Source: Bacillus atrophaeus (lineage in GTDB: Bacteria; Bacillota; Bacilli; Bacillales; Bacillaceae). From it: a stretch of DNA of 64,000 bases. The DNA lies in contig NZ_LSBB01000018.1 in assembly GCF_001584335.1 (NCBI RefSeq), positions 124,001 through 188,000 on the forward strand. Reading direction: 5' to 3'. Under the pieces are notes generated by a model that was given only the letters and a program-made list of their open reading frames with translations, made no database searches and was not told where the DNA came from. Below are positions 8,342-18,670 of the stretch, in pieces. The first letter of the stretch is position 1; every line of letters starts with the position of its first letter. A program made the translations under genes and the position numbers.

Positions 8342-9037
8342 ATGAAACTAGCAGTCATCGGAGCAATGGAAGAAGAAGTAACCATTTTAAGAAGCAAGCT
8401 TGAAAATGCGAAACAAGAAACAATCGCGCATTGTGAATTTACAACAGGGCAATATGAAGGAATCGACGTTATTCTTTTAAAATCAGGAATCGGAAAAGTA
8501 AATGCTGCGATCAGCACAACGCTTCTTCTTGATCGTTATAAGCCCGATTACGTGATTAACACAGGCTCAGCAGGCGGATTTCATCATACACTGAATGTAG
8601 GAGACGTGGTCATTTCAACAGACGTGCGCCACCATGATGTCGATGTCACCGCTTTTGATTATGAATACGGCCAGGTTCCAGGGCTTCCGGCTGCCTATCT
8701 TGCAGATGAAAAACTGATAAATATCACAGAGGAAGCTGCTTCAGAACTGAACGGCATTCAAGTCGCAAAAGGAACAATAGCTACGGGCGATTCTTTCATG
8801 AACGATCCTAAGCGGGTGGAAGCGGTACGCGCCATATTCACTGATTTATATGCGGTTGAAATGGAAGCTGCTGCAGTGGCTCAAGTTTGCCATCAATTCA
8901 CAACGCCATTTGTTGTCATAAGAGCTTTATCAGATATAGCAGGAAAAGAGTCGGATGTCTCATTTGATCAATTTTTAGATCAGGCTGCCCGTCACTCAAC
9001 AGATCTGGTATTAAAAGTAATCAAACGAATTCATTAA
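8342..9037 (+). CDS. mtnN: 5'-methylthioadenosine/S-adenosylhomocysteine nucleosidase
   Basis: A 231-residue protein, the normal family length. It hydrolyses SAH and MTA to adenine plus the thioribose moiety. It begins [13 protein letters not shown], with the catalytic and binding Glu of the family, and has the purine-binding GSAGGF and [11 protein letters not shown], with the substrate-contacting Met-Glu, and a late ALSDIAG containing the catalytic Asp. It follows yrrT by 19 bases in the cysteine operon. Confidence 0.96.
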   Translation: MKLAVIGAMEEEVTILRSKLENAKQETIAHCEFTTGQYEGIDVILLKSGIGKVNAAISTTLLLDRYKPDYVINTGSAGGFHHTLNVGDVVISTDVRHHDVDVTAFDYEYGQVPGLPAAYLADEKLINITEEAASELNGIQVAKGTIATGDSFMNDPKRVEAVRAIFTDLYAVEMEAAAVAQVCHQFTTPFVVIRALSDIAGKESDVSFDQFLDQAARHSTDLVLKVIKRIH

Positions 9038-9099
9038 ACGGGGGAGCGTTCTCCTCCGTTTTCCCTAAAAACGAACCTCTTTAAAGGAGGAGGACATAC

Positions 9100-11164
<2,065 letters not shown>

Positions 11165-11251
11165 TAAGGAATGGATAGATTTACATTCTCTGTCGCCTGT
11201 CAGGATATATTATAATATTCATATACTATGAATATGGCAGGTGACGCTTTT

Positions 11252-11482
11252 ATGGATAAGAAAAGAATGAAATCTTTGAAAGAGGACTACAAGCATTTTG
11301 CGTTTACCTTGCTTGCAGTCAGCACTTTTTTATATATAGGCGCGGTTCTTCCAGATCAAGGCTTGAGCTTAGCCCAAAAATCAATCATGATGATAACGGA
11401 TTGCTTGTTTCTGACAGGCGCTTTCTTTTGCGTGAACCGTTCACTTATTTACAAAAAACGTATAGAACAAGCGGATGAATAA
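11252..11482 (+). CDS. yrhC: YrhC, small membrane protein of the cysteine operon
   Basis: ATG 11252 behind AGGTGACGC gives 76 residues, the B. subtilis length; the ATG at 11228 has no RBS. It has two hydrophobic segments (about residues 18-36 and 47-65) and charged ends. It closes the yrrT operon after a gap of 87 bases. Its role is unknown. A strong bidirectional terminator follows. Confidence 0.88.
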   Translation: MDKKRMKSLKEDYKHFAFTLLAVSTFLYIGAVLPDQGLSLAQKSIMMITDCLFLTGAFFCVNRSLIYKKRIEQADE

Positions 11483-11483
11483 A

Positions 11484-11522
11484 AAAAGAGCCATTGTCTG
11501 TTTCAAGACAATGGCTCTTTTT
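11484..11522. terminator. bidirectional terminator between yrhC and yrhD
   Basis: AAAAGAGCCATTGTCT pairs perfectly with AGACAATGGCTCTTTT around a short loop, with A-rich and T-rich flanks. It can end transcripts from both convergent operons. Confidence 0.9.
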
Positions 11523-11523
11523 G

Positions 11524-12003
11524 TTAGTCGCGCAATTCTTTTCCCATGCCCTTTAAAAATTGAAGGCCGAAGCCGACCGCACGATTAATATCCGGATCGT
11601 TCATCGCTTTTAACAGGTCAAGAACGCCTACCTTTTTATCTTCTTTTAAGAAGCTTTGCGCTTGCTCTGTACCTGCCAAGACACTCTCCAAGAGCTTCCC
11701 TGTAAAGGCAGGATCAGCTTTTGTTAAAGCCCCGCCTGCTGCCATCATCGTATTGATCAGGTTTGTGACAGGCTCTCGAGAAACTTGACCGAGCGCGATT
11801 TTTGCGATTTCTTCCTTCGCTTGCAGCATGCTGTTTGCAGCATCAAACACGCCGAGGCTGTTAAGCTCTCCCATTAATTTCATCGTTTTAGAAACGGAAT
11901 CTTCGTTTTCCGCAAGCAGTGCTTTTAGTTCTTCAAGTTTTTCAAGCTTTACTTGCTCCTCTGTTTTTGTTTCTTTTTGAATCGTTGAAATAGGTATGGC
12001 CAT
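11524..12003 (-). CDS. yrhD: YrhD, DUF1641 protein linked to formate dehydrogenase
   Basis: ATG 12003, behind a GGAGGAAAA-type RBS, gives 159 residues. The protein is helical and soluble, with a long charged N-terminal helix (about 8-45) and the DUF1641 core containing DPAFTGKLL and DPDINRAVGFGLQFLKGMG. DUF1641 genes regularly sit behind formate dehydrogenase alpha-subunit genes, and this one follows yrhE by 20 bases. A role as accessory or interaction subunit is inference. Confidence 0.9.
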   Translation of the reverse strand: MAIPISTIQKETKTEEQVKLEKLEELKALLAENEDSVSKTMKLMGELNSLGVFDAANSMLQAKEEIAKIALGQVSREPVTNLINTMMAAGGALTKADPAFTGKLLESVLAGTEQAQSFLKEDKKVGVLDLLKAMNDPDINRAVGFGLQFLKGMGKELRD

Positions 12004-12023
12004 TATCGTTTTCCTCCTTTCTG

Positions 12024-14966
12024 TCAGTCTGTAAGATGGACATATCCGGGACGGTTCCATTTCCGTTCCGCTTCGACCCCATTTTGCGGATAGCGTTTTT
12101 TGTTCCGCGGATTGGTTTTTGGCAGCGGCGGAATCTCACATGAACCAAGCACTTCCATACGGACTTTGGTTTGCTTATAGGCTGGCGTGTGAGTGCGTGT
12201 ATCGTATGCCGGACCAGTCAAAAAGTTAATGGCCGAATCTTTGTCTGTTGAATTCATCGGAAGATACAATTCATTCGAACGAACACGGTCTGTGATCAGC
12301 GCATTTAATTTTACCGCGCCATAAGGCGAAACAAGCCGCACCATTGTACCGTCGCAAACCCCGCGTTCTTTTGCAAGCTCAGGGGAAATTTCAACAAATA
12401 CATCCGGAACTTTCGATTGGATTCCTTTTGATTTATTAGTCATATTTCCCTCGTGGAAATGCTCAAGCATCCGCCCATTGTTGATGTGAAGGTCGTATTC
12501 TGCAGGGAATACTGCCGGTTCCACCCAATCGGCCAGCGCAAAGCGGGCTTTTTTATCAGGGAAGTTAAACCCATCTTCATAAAGAAGCGGTGTGCTTTCG
12601 CCTGTGAAGCTGCCCCATAGGAAGCTGTTCCAGCCCTCAAGGACATCATAGCTTGCTTTTCCAAACAACGGAGAAAGGCTTGCCATTTCTGAGAAAATGT
12701 CGCTCGGATGACTGTAGTTCCAGTTAGCGCCTAAACGATTTGCAACCTCTTGAATGATCCACCAGTCCGGTTTCGCCTCACCAAGCGTCGGAAGTGCTTG
12801 ATACAGTCTTTGTACACGGCGTTCAGTATTTGTAAAGGTTCCCTCTTTTTCAAGAGAAGGAGCGGCAGGTAATACAACATCAGCGTATTGTGCCGTTCTT
12901 GAAAGAAAAATGTCCTGTACAACAAAGAAATCAAGGCTAGACAGAATGTCATGGACATGATTGGCGTTTGAATCTACAAGCGCCATATCTTCACCTACAA
13001 GATACATCGCTTTCATGCCGCCTTCTTCAATGGAATGAAGCATTTCAATATTATCAAGGCCAGGCTTGCCGTCAATGGTTACGCCGTAAGCTTCTTCAAA
13101 TTTTGCGCGCGCCTCATCGTCTGTAATGTGCTGATAACCCGGCAGCCATCCCGGCAGCGTGCCCATGTCACAGGCTCCTTGTACATTGTTATGGCCGCGA
13201 AGAGGATATGCGCCAGCGCCCGGACGTCGGTAATTGCCTGTAGCGAGAAGCATGTTTGAAATGGCTGCGGATGTGTCGGAGCCGCCTGTGTTTTGGGTAA
13301 CGCCCATTCCCCATAGAACACAAGTGCCGTCTGCATCGCGAATCATTTCTGCAATTTGGATGATCGTCTCTTTTGAAAGGCCTGTAATGCTTTCCGCGTA
13401 TTCAAGTGTATATTTTTCTAAAGTTTGCTTATAATCTTCAAAGAAATTTACGTTCTCATCAATAAATGCTTGATCGTGCCAGCCTTGGTCGATTATGTAT
13501 TTTGTCACAGCCATTAACCACACTTGGTCTGTACCTTGCTGAGGGCTGATAAAGAGATCAGAGCGTTCTGCCATTTCGTTTTTGCGAAGATCGGCAACAA
13601 TGAGTTTTTGGCCGTGAAGCTTGTGGGCCCGTTTCACGCGAGTGGCAAGCACCGGATGGCCTTCCGCCGGATTGGCGCCGACAATGATGACAAGACCGGC
13701 TTTTGCAATGTCTTGAATCGTTCCGGCATCGCCGCCCATGCCGACAGTGCGGAATAAACCGTCAGTCGCCGGAGATTGGCAGTAGCGGGAGCAATTGTCC
13801 ACGTTATTGGTTTCAAAGACCTGACGCGCTAATTTTTGAATCACATAGTTATCTTCATTTGTAATTTTAGAAGAAGAAATAAATCCGACAGAGCCTTTCC
13901 CGTATTGCTCCTTAATGGCGCCGAGTCTGCTGGCGACAACATCAAGCGCTTCTTCCCAAGTTGACTCGACAAATGTTCCGTTCTTCCGGATTAAAGGTTT
14001 TGTGATACGTTCTTCTGAGTTGACGAAATCCCAGCCGAATTTTCCTTTGACACAAGTGGAAATGGCGTTGACCGGTGCGTCAGAAACAGGCTGGATTTTT
14101 AATATATCCCGTCCTTTTGTCCAAACCTCAAACGAACATCCGACACCGCAGAACGTGCAGACGGTTTTCGTTTTTTTCGTCCGTGTGTCGCGCATGGCGG
14201 CCTCCACTTCAGAGATGGCGAAGATGCTGCTGTATCCTGGTTCAACATTTTTGACAAGGTCAACCATCGGCTCCATGACATCTTCTTTAATGCCTGTCAT
14301 AAAACCTGCTTGGCCGAGCATTGATTTCTCCATAAGTGCGTTACAAGGACACACGGTTACACATTGTCCGCAGCTGACGCATGAAGATTCATTAATCGCC
14401 ACTCCTTGATCCCAAATGACCCGCGGGCGTTCCCGTTCCCAGTCAATAGATAGTGTTTCATTGACCTGGAGATTTTGGCAAACCTCTACGCATTGTCCGC
14501 AAGCAATACACTGGTTCGGATCGTAGCGGTAAAACGGATGTGACATATCAACCGCGCATGAAGGATCTTCTTTCGGTGTATAAGGATATTTTTGGTGTTC
14601 AATTCCCATCATCTCCGCCGTATTATGCAGCGTACAGTTGCCGTTGTTATTATCGCAAACCGTACAATAGAGCAAATGATTTTCAAGAAGACGGTCCATT
14701 GCTTCGGTCTGTGCTTCTTTCACTCGTTCCCCTGAAAGACTGACAGACATCCCGTTTTCAGCAACGGTCGAACAAGACCGCTTCAATTGTCCGTTTACTT
14801 CAACGATACAAGTATCACACGTTTGGATTGGATCTACTTCGGGAACATGGCAGATTTGAGGAATCTCAATCCCGTTTTGATTCAAAATGTCTAAAAGCTT
14901 AGTCCCCTCTGATGCTTGATATTCTGTGCCGTCTATATTGACGCTGATCGACTTTGCGTCCATCAT
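12024..14966 (-). CDS. yrhE: formate dehydrogenase alpha subunit, Cys type
   Basis: A protein of 980 residues starting at ATG 14966 behind GGAGGGGAAT; the ATG at 14978 overlaps the RBS. Order of domains: N-terminal 2Fe-2S ferredoxin-like (CHVPEV...TCDTCIVEVNG), NuoG-type Cys/His cluster, two 4Fe-4S motifs (CIACGQCVEVC, CVSCGQCVTVC), 4Fe-4S at the molybdopterin domain (CTFCGVGC), the bis-MGD catalytic domain, and a C-terminal molydopterin-binding barrel. Cysteine stands at the selenocysteine position (NCSRYCQSPAT). It oxidises formate to CO2 in the cytoplasm. A leader hairpin suggests attenuation. Confidence 0.95.
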   Translation of the reverse strand: MMDAKSISVNIDGTEYQASEGTKLLDILNQNGIEIPQICHVPEVDPIQTCDTCIVEVNGQLKRSCSTVAENGMSVSLSGERVKEAQTEAMDRLLENHLLYCTVCDNNNGNCTLHNTAEMMGIEHQKYPYTPKEDPSCAVDMSHPFYRYDPNQCIACGQCVEVCQNLQVNETLSIDWERERPRVIWDQGVAINESSCVSCGQCVTVCPCNALMEKSMLGQAGFMTGIKEDVMEPMVDLVKNVEPGYSSIFAISEVEAAMRDTRTKKTKTVCTFCGVGCSFEVWTKGRDILKIQPVSDAPVNAISTCVKGKFGWDFVNSEERITKPLIRKNGTFVESTWEEALDVVASRLGAIKEQYGKGSVGFISSSKITNEDNYVIQKLARQVFETNNVDNCSRYCQSPATDGLFRTVGMGGDAGTIQDIAKAGLVIIVGANPAEGHPVLATRVKRAHKLHGQKLIVADLRKNEMAERSDLFISPQQGTDQVWLMAVTKYIIDQGWHDQAFIDENVNFFEDYKQTLEKYTLEYAESITGLSKETIIQIAEMIRDADGTCVLWGMGVTQNTGGSDTSAAISNMLLATGNYRRPGAGAYPLRGHNNVQGACDMGTLPGWLPGYQHITDDEARAKFEEAYGVTIDGKPGLDNIEMLHSIEEGGMKAMYLVGEDMALVDSNANHVHDILSSLDFFVVQDIFLSRTAQYADVVLPAAPSLEKEGTFTNTERRVQRLYQALPTLGEAKPDWWIIQEVANRLGANWNYSHPSDIFSEMASLSPLFGKASYDVLEGWNSFLWGSFTGESTPLLYEDGFNFPDKKARFALADWVEPAVFPAEYDLHINNGRMLEHFHEGNMTNKSKGIQSKVPDVFVEISPELAKERGVCDGTMVRLVSPYGAVKLNALITDRVRSNELYLPMNSTDKDSAINFLTGPAYDTRTHTPAYKQTKVRMEVLGSCEIPPLPKTNPRNKKRYPQNGVEAERKWNRPGYVHLTD

Positions 14967-14993
14967 ATTCCCCTCCATCTTTCATAAGAAGTC

Positions 14994-15059
14994 AAAAAAA
15001 GCCATGCATAGATACACCGGTCCTGATCAAAATCAAAAGGCGGTATAAACACACATGGC
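14994..15059 (-). terminator. putative attenuator hairpin in the yrhE leader
   Basis: On the minus strand a 19-base arm (15059-15041) pairs with a 19-base arm (15019-15001) with several G-U pairs and about two mismatches. Seven T residues follow directly. It lies only about 28 bases before the yrhE start, so it would stop transcription before the gene unless prevented. A likely -10 (TATAAT) on the minus strand near 15165 implies a leader of roughly 190 bases. Confidence 0.6.
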
Positions 15060-15281
15060 GGAATAGTTCACTAGCAAGTCTTACTAACAGACCAATCCTG
15101 ATTTTTATAAAATGATAGATTCATAACACGTTTCCTATTACAAATCCATCAACACTGCTTTTATTATAATGTGATATTTATTATAATACAATATGGCGGG
15201 AAAATTTTAACCTAGTGAAATGTAAAAACAGGGGACCGGGAAAATGCCTAATCAAAAGGCTTGAATCGGAAGGGGTAAAGG

Positions 15282-15650
15282 ATGTCTAAAAAAATTCATG
15301 AATTTAACGATATCATTCGTAAGCTTAGAAAAGAATTATTCGGAAAAGGGCCTGAGCGAATTCATACTGTATTTGTGGAGAATATGGCAGTATCAACTCT
15401 TTATGGCAATTTGAGCGCCAGTGAACAGTTTATCGCCCGCACGCCGGAAGGAAAAGAAATGGTGCATGCGGCGCGCACGAGTCTTATTCAGGATCTTTAT
15501 TCGAAACACACGCCTGAGGGGATGGAGGAACTGATCGGCGCAAAACTTGTCCATTTATTCTCAGACATTAAGATTGAGGAGAATATAGCAGTCTCTGTTT
15601 TTGTATTTGACCGAAAGATTGATGATCAAACAGAAGCGGTAAACAGCTGA
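15282..15650 (+). CDS. yrhF: YrhF, DUF2294 protein
   Basis: A 122-residue soluble protein with RBS GGAAGGGGTAAAGG before ATG 15282. It has the DUF2294 pattern: an N-terminal KLFGKGPERIHTVFVENMAVSTLYGNLS-type strand and a central helix around EGKEMVHAARTSLIQDLY. Position and length match B. subtilis yrhF. It lies between the formate dehydrogenase and formate transporter genes; its function is unknown, although some family members occur with formate genes. Confidence 0.88.
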   Translation: MSKKIHEFNDIIRKLRKELFGKGPERIHTVFVENMAVSTLYGNLSASEQFIARTPEGKEMVHAARTSLIQDLYSKHTPEGMEELIGAKLVHLFSDIKIEENIAVSVFVFDRKIDDQTEAVNS

Positions 15651-15661
15651 TTAAAATGTTG

Positions 15662-15691
15662 TTGACACGAAATTGTCACATTTGATATGAT
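15662..15691 (+). promoter_or_regulatory. sigma-A-type promoter of yrhG with overlapping dyad
   Basis: TTGACA (15662-15667) and TATGAT (15686-15691) are 18 bases apart. The dyad TGACA-N6-TGTCA (15663-15678) overlaps the -35 box and could be an operator. The transcript would begin near 15698 and carry a leader of about 220 bases. Confidence 0.55.
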
Positions 15692-15806
15692 AATCGTACT
15701 ACAGTCATATAAGGAAAAAGCAATGGAATGTATGCACGTTCTGTATATGTTCTATGCCAGAAACTTAATTCTGCTTGATATTGTTGTATGGGTATGCATA
15801 CAAGTT

Positions 15807-15861
15807 AGGCGGCATTCAAAACTCCTGTGTTACACAGGTTATTTGAGTGCCGCCTTTTTTA
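15807..15861 (+). terminator. terminator in the yrhG leader
   Basis: AGGCGGCA pairs with TGCCGCCT, extended by TCAAA/TTTGA and CCTGTG/CACAGG, and is followed by six T residues. It lies between the predicted promoter and the yrhG start about 55 bases downstream, so it acts as an attenuator of yrhG or as the end of a short leader RNA. Confidence 0.75.
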
Positions 15862-15916
15862 TTGCGATTCTTTTGTGCACTGTCAAAAATGAAGAGATAA
15901 TGGAGGCGTTTTTAGT

Positions 15917-16717
15917 ATGGCTTTTCGCAGACCGGATGAAATAGCAGATGCTGCGATCGAAGCAGGGGCAAAAAAAGTAAATCTTCCTATGCCGTCACTG
16001 CTTGTATTGGGATTTTTAGGAGGCGCATTTATCGCTCTCGGCTATTTGCTTGATATCAGAGTGATCGGGGATCTTCCAAAAGAATGGGGGAGCCTGTCAA
16101 GCTTTTTGGGAGCTGCTGTGTTTCCCGTTGGATTAATACTTGTTGTTCTTGCGGGGGCTGAATTGATTACAGGAAATATGATGTCTGTGGCAATGGCCTT
16201 ATTTTCAAAGAAAATTTCTGTATCACAGCTCGCGATCAACTGGATAATTGTGACATTGATGAATTTGGTCGGCGCTCTGTTTGTCGCTTATGTTTTCGGA
16301 CATCTGATCGGTTTAACAGAAACAGGACCTTATGCAGTTAAAACCATTGCGGCCGCACAAGGAAAACTGGATTTATCTTTCGGCCAAGTTCTCATTTCCG
16401 GAATAGGGTGTAACTGGCTCGTCTGTCTTGCTGTATGGCTTTCTTTCGGAGCTGACGATGCTGTAGGAAAAATAGCAGGAATCTGGTTTCCGATAATGGC
16501 CTTTGTTGCAATTGGATTCCAGCACGTAGTTGCCAATATGTTTATCATTCCGGCCGCTATTTTTGCAGGCTCCTTTACGTGGACGCAATTTATTGGCAAT
16601 CTGATCCCCGCCTTTATCGGCAATGTTATCGGGGGAGCGCTTTTCGTCGGACTTATTTATTTTATTGCTTATCAAAAAAAGGACCGCTCAACAAAAGAAA
16701 TGAAGAAAGTGTCTTAA
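15917..16717 (+). CDS. yrhG: formate/nitrite transporter family channel
   Basis: A 266-residue integral membrane protein of the FocA/NirC family with six hydrophobic segments. Features of the family visible here are the FLGGAFIALGY segment near residue 34, AGAELITGNMM (TM2 region) and ISGIGCNWLVCLAVW (TM4 region). It most likely moves formate across the membrane and belongs functionally with formate dehydrogenase yrhE. The RBS is TGGAGGCG. A long leader with a terminator precedes it. Confidence 0.92.
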   Translation: MAFRRPDEIADAAIEAGAKKVNLPMPSLLVLGFLGGAFIALGYLLDIRVIGDLPKEWGSLSSFLGAAVFPVGLILVVLAGAELITGNMMSVAMALFSKKISVSQLAINWIIVTLMNLVGALFVAYVFGHLIGLTETGPYAVKTIAAAQGKLDLSFGQVLISGIGCNWLVCLAVWLSFGADDAVGKIAGIWFPIMAFVAIGFQHVVANMFIIPAAIFAGSFTWTQFIGNLIPAFIGNVIGGALFVGLIYFIAYQKKDRSTKEMKKVS

Positions 16718-16805
16718 GCAGGAGCCACGGCGGTCAAACATCTTGGCATAGGGACAAAGCCAGTGAATGAATGGCACAAATAAAGTCCATTTATTGAAAA
16801 AATTG

Positions 16806-16834
16806 TTTACAAAAAGGAATTTGATGGATATACT
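16806..16834 (+). promoter_or_regulatory. sigma-A promoter of the yrzI small-ORF cluster
   Basis: TTTACA (16806-16811) and TATACT (16829-16834) are separated by exactly 17 bases. The first small ORF begins about 38 bases after the -10 box. Confidence 0.65.
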
Positions 16835-16871
16835 TACAAAGTAAGAAAAAAAGCAAAGGAGGTTGAATCAA

Positions 16872-16997
16872 ATGACAATGCTAAAAAGATGGGAACCTAT
16901 GCAAGGCGCAAGACATATTTATGCAGTTGATCATGATACATTCAGCCTGTGGAAGAGTACGTGTCCTTCCTTAACCGATGCTTATTGCACGTTTTAA
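16872..16997 (+). CDS. 41-residue peptide with C-terminal cysteine pair, unknown
   Basis: ATG 16872 follows a perfect AAAGGAGG at 8-base spacing and a good promoter. The peptide has a basic/aromatic N-terminal half (MLKRWEPMQGARHIYAV) and ends in STCPSLTDAYCTF with two Cys eight residues apart. It has no signal peptide. I do not recognise it. It heads the cluster of tiny ORFs that contains yrzI; a GC-rich hairpin with T-rich tail follows (about 17022-17065). Confidence 0.5.
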   Translation: MTMLKRWEPMQGARHIYAVDHDTFSLWKSTCPSLTDAYCTF

Positions 16998-17017
16998 ACT
17001 CGGATTAATCGGACCAT

Positions 17018-17066
17018 ACGCTACTCCCCGCAGGAGAAGAAGCTTTATTGTCTTCTTTCGTCTGCG
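17018..17066 (+). terminator. hairpin between the 41-residue ORF and yrzI
   Basis: CCGCAG and CTGCGG enclose an inner AGAAGA/TCTTCT helix, followed by TTTTGTTTTG. It resembles an intrinsic terminator or an mRNA-stabilising hairpin inside the small-ORF cluster. Confidence 0.5.
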
Positions 17067-17145
17067 GTTTTGTTTTGCCCGCAGCAGAAGGATAGATGCC
17101 GCGGGTTATTTCGCTTTGTGCGAACACTGAAAGGGGGTGAGCGAT

Positions 17146-17295
17146 ATGACCATTAACCTTTTCTTTTTAACATTAACGATTAAAAAGCGACGTAAAAGTC
17201 TGGAAGAGTATGAACAGGAACAGCAGATTGAACGATTTTACAACGAAACGAAGGAAACCCAGCTGAAACACCTTTACTTGACCAATTGGCGCTAG
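17146..17295 (+). CDS. yrzI: YrzI family small protein
   Basis: A 49-residue protein beginning MTINLFFLTLTIKKRR, the signature of the YrzI small-protein family, followed by a charged helical tail. The length equals B. subtilis YrzI. The RBS is AAAGGGGGTGAG. In B. subtilis the yrzI transcript is polycistronic, carries further tiny ORFs and is degraded by the ribosome-associated RNase Rae1. Its function is not settled. Confidence 0.85.
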   Translation: MTINLFFLTLTIKKRRKSLEEYEQEQQIERFYNETKETQLKHLYLTNWR

Positions 17296-17330
17296 GCGGG
17301 AAAGAAAAAAACAAAAGGAGGAGATGGCAC

Positions 17331-17384
17331 ATGTTTAGAATTGAATTATTGACTCATTACACGATGGAGAAGGACCAGGTTTAG
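17331..17384 (+). CDS. 17-codon ORF, probable counterpart of B. subtilis S1025 (Rae1 target)
   Basis: MFRIELLTHYTMEKDQV starts at ATG 17331 behind a strong AAAAGGAGGAGA, 35 bases after yrzI. B. subtilis has a 17-codon ORF called S1025 at this place, which Rae1 cuts in a translation-dependent way between a Glu and a Lys codon. A Glu13-Lys14 pair is present here. The identification rests on position, length and my memory of the target peptide. Confidence 0.65.
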   Translation: MFRIELLTHYTMEKDQV

Positions 17385-17470
17385 CTGGTGATATAAAGAG
17401 CCGCGGTCAATATCTTGCCATCCCGCATATGATAAAAAAGCAGTATCATTTTATCTAAGCAGGTGATGGC

Positions 17471-17626
17471 ATGAACAACAATCAAAAGAGAATGCCTTCG
17501 ATTGGGCATGGCTATGCTTCCATTCCGCACTCCTTTAAGCACGGTTATGGCAACCCGTACCGCCGGCAAAGGTTAGCGGCAATGCAGCAGCAGAGAATGT
17601 ATATATCCCCATATTATTGGTTTTAG
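17471..17626 (+). CDS. 51-residue basic protein of the yrzI cluster, unknown
   Basis: It starts at ATG 17471 behind AGGTGAT. The protein is rich in His, Tyr, Arg and Gln (GHGYASIPHSFKHGYGNPYRRQR, then AAMQQQRM) and ends in SPYYWF. No membrane segment is present. I do not recognise a family. It is the last gene before a strong terminator, so it is probably in the same transcript as yrzI. Confidence 0.5.
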   Translation: MNNNQKRMPSIGHGYASIPHSFKHGYGNPYRRQRLAAMQQQRMYISPYYWF

Positions 17627-17664
17627 AAAAGCGCGGAAAACATTGTTTTCTGCGCTTTTTTTTG
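17627..17664 (+). terminator. terminator of the yrzI cluster
   Basis: AAAAGCGCGGAAAAC pairs with GTTTTCTGCGCTTTT (one bulge), followed by a run of T. Confidence 0.85.
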
Positions 17665-17704
17665 TATTTGGACTTCTTTTGAAATATGAATGTTCACTTA
17701 GATC

Positions 17705-17730
17705 GAAACATTTCGATAAAAGTGACCGTC
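17705..17730 (+). promoter_or_regulatory. ECF sigma factor promoter of yrhH
   Basis: GAAAC (17705-17709) and CGTC (17727-17730) are spaced by 17 bases, the pattern recognised by SigM/SigW/SigX in B. subtilis. B. subtilis yrhH is a known member of overlapping ECF regulons, which supports the call. Confidence 0.7.
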
Positions 17731-17837
17731 TAGTTGTTATCTTCATCAATGCTCAACCAAAAGTGATGAGATAAGGGGAAATTTTTATTATATAAAAATA
17801 GTAAATAGACCAATGAAACCAAAAGCGGGTGTTGCAA

Positions 17838-18413
17838 ATGCTGCAAAATAGAATGAGAAAGCCTACTGCTGCTTTAAAGACGATTATGGCAAAATGCTTT
17901 GCACGTGAAAATACACGTAAAAAAATCATTCAATATATGATGATTGATTCTATAGATATACAGGAAAATGACCGAATTTTAGAAATTGGCACCGGAAGCG
18001 GTGAAGTTTTTAAAAAAATAACTGATAAATTAGACAAAGGAAGCCTAAAAAGCATTGAGCCTTCTAAAAGAAGAGTAAGGCGGGCGACTCGAAGAAATTC
18101 GGATGATCTCGAAAACGGGCGCGGTGAAATCGTATATGGTAAACCGGAAAGCATCCCATTTGCAGACCGCACCTTTAATAAAGTGTTTTCTTTACATACG
18201 GTTCAATCGTGTACAGATGTAAAGCTGGCATTAAAAGAAATTTACCGGGTGCTGCAGGTTGACGGACGTTTTTATATCAGCATAAGCGCGGCAGACAAAC
18301 CGGCAGCAGGATTAGACGAAAAGAAGATCATACAGTTATTGAGTGAACAATACTTTAGAGACATTTCTGTTACACGGCGTGATGATTATCTTTGCATTAT
18401 CGCAGTTAAATAG
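17838..18413 (+). CDS. yrhH: YrhH, putative SAM-dependent methyltransferase
   Basis: The product is 191 residues from ATG 17838; a TTG three codons earlier is an alternative. The class I methyltransferase core shows motif I ILEIGTGSGEVFKKI (about 50-64), then IEPSKRRVRRATRR, and a motif IV/post region VFSLHTVQSCTDVKLAL, EIYRVLQVDGRFYI. The substrate is unknown; lipid or envelope molecules are plausible given the ECF promoter (inference). It precedes bscR and cypB. Confidence 0.88.
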   Translation: MLQNRMRKPTAALKTIMAKCFARENTRKKIIQYMMIDSIDIQENDRILEIGTGSGEVFKKITDKLDKGSLKSIEPSKRRVRRATRRNSDDLENGRGEIVYGKPESIPFADRTFNKVFSLHTVQSCTDVKLALKEIYRVLQVDGRFYISISAADKPAAGLDEKKIIQLLSEQYFRDISVTRRDDYLCIIAVK

Positions 18414-18627
18414 AAAAAATTTCTTGGGAAATATTCCGAACTGCACTTCAGCATTCAGCTCTTTCTTCTGGGAGTATTGAGGGAGTGACCAGCAGGTGTC
18501 AGTTTGGGTATATTTCCTTAATTTGATAATATCTGTCCGTCATTTATATTAAAATAAGTTTTTTTCATATAGACTATAAGCAGAAGCAGACTTGATAGTG
18601 ATCCAGATAAAAAAATTTGTGAACAAG

Positions 18628-18647
18628 CGGAATGAATATTCATTCCG
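18628..18647. promoter_or_regulatory. BscR/Bm3R1-type operator
   Basis: CGGAATGAATATTCATTCCG is a perfect 20-bp palindrome 24 bases before the bscR start. It differs only at the centre from the operator bound by Bm3R1 of B. megaterium upstream of its P450 BM3 operon. It should mediate autorepression of bscR-cypB, relieved by fatty acids. Confidence 0.9.
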
Positions 18648-18670
18648 CAAATGGCGGTACGGAGGTTTCA

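Noticed and set aside
12024-14966. Selenocysteine in formate dehydrogenase.
   Set aside because: The catalytic position is encoded as Cys (NCSRYCQS) and no in-frame TGA occurs.
15687-15944. 85-residue open frame in the yrhG leader.
   Set aside because: It runs through the leader terminator, lacks an RBS and overlaps the yrhG start in another frame; it is a chance frame.
16872-16997. 41-residue peptide as a lanthipeptide or other bacteriocin precursor (Ser/Thr/Cys-rich end).
   Set aside because: No modification enzyme, protease or transporter gene lies nearby, and no leader-peptide cleavage motif is visible; kept only as an unknown small ORF.
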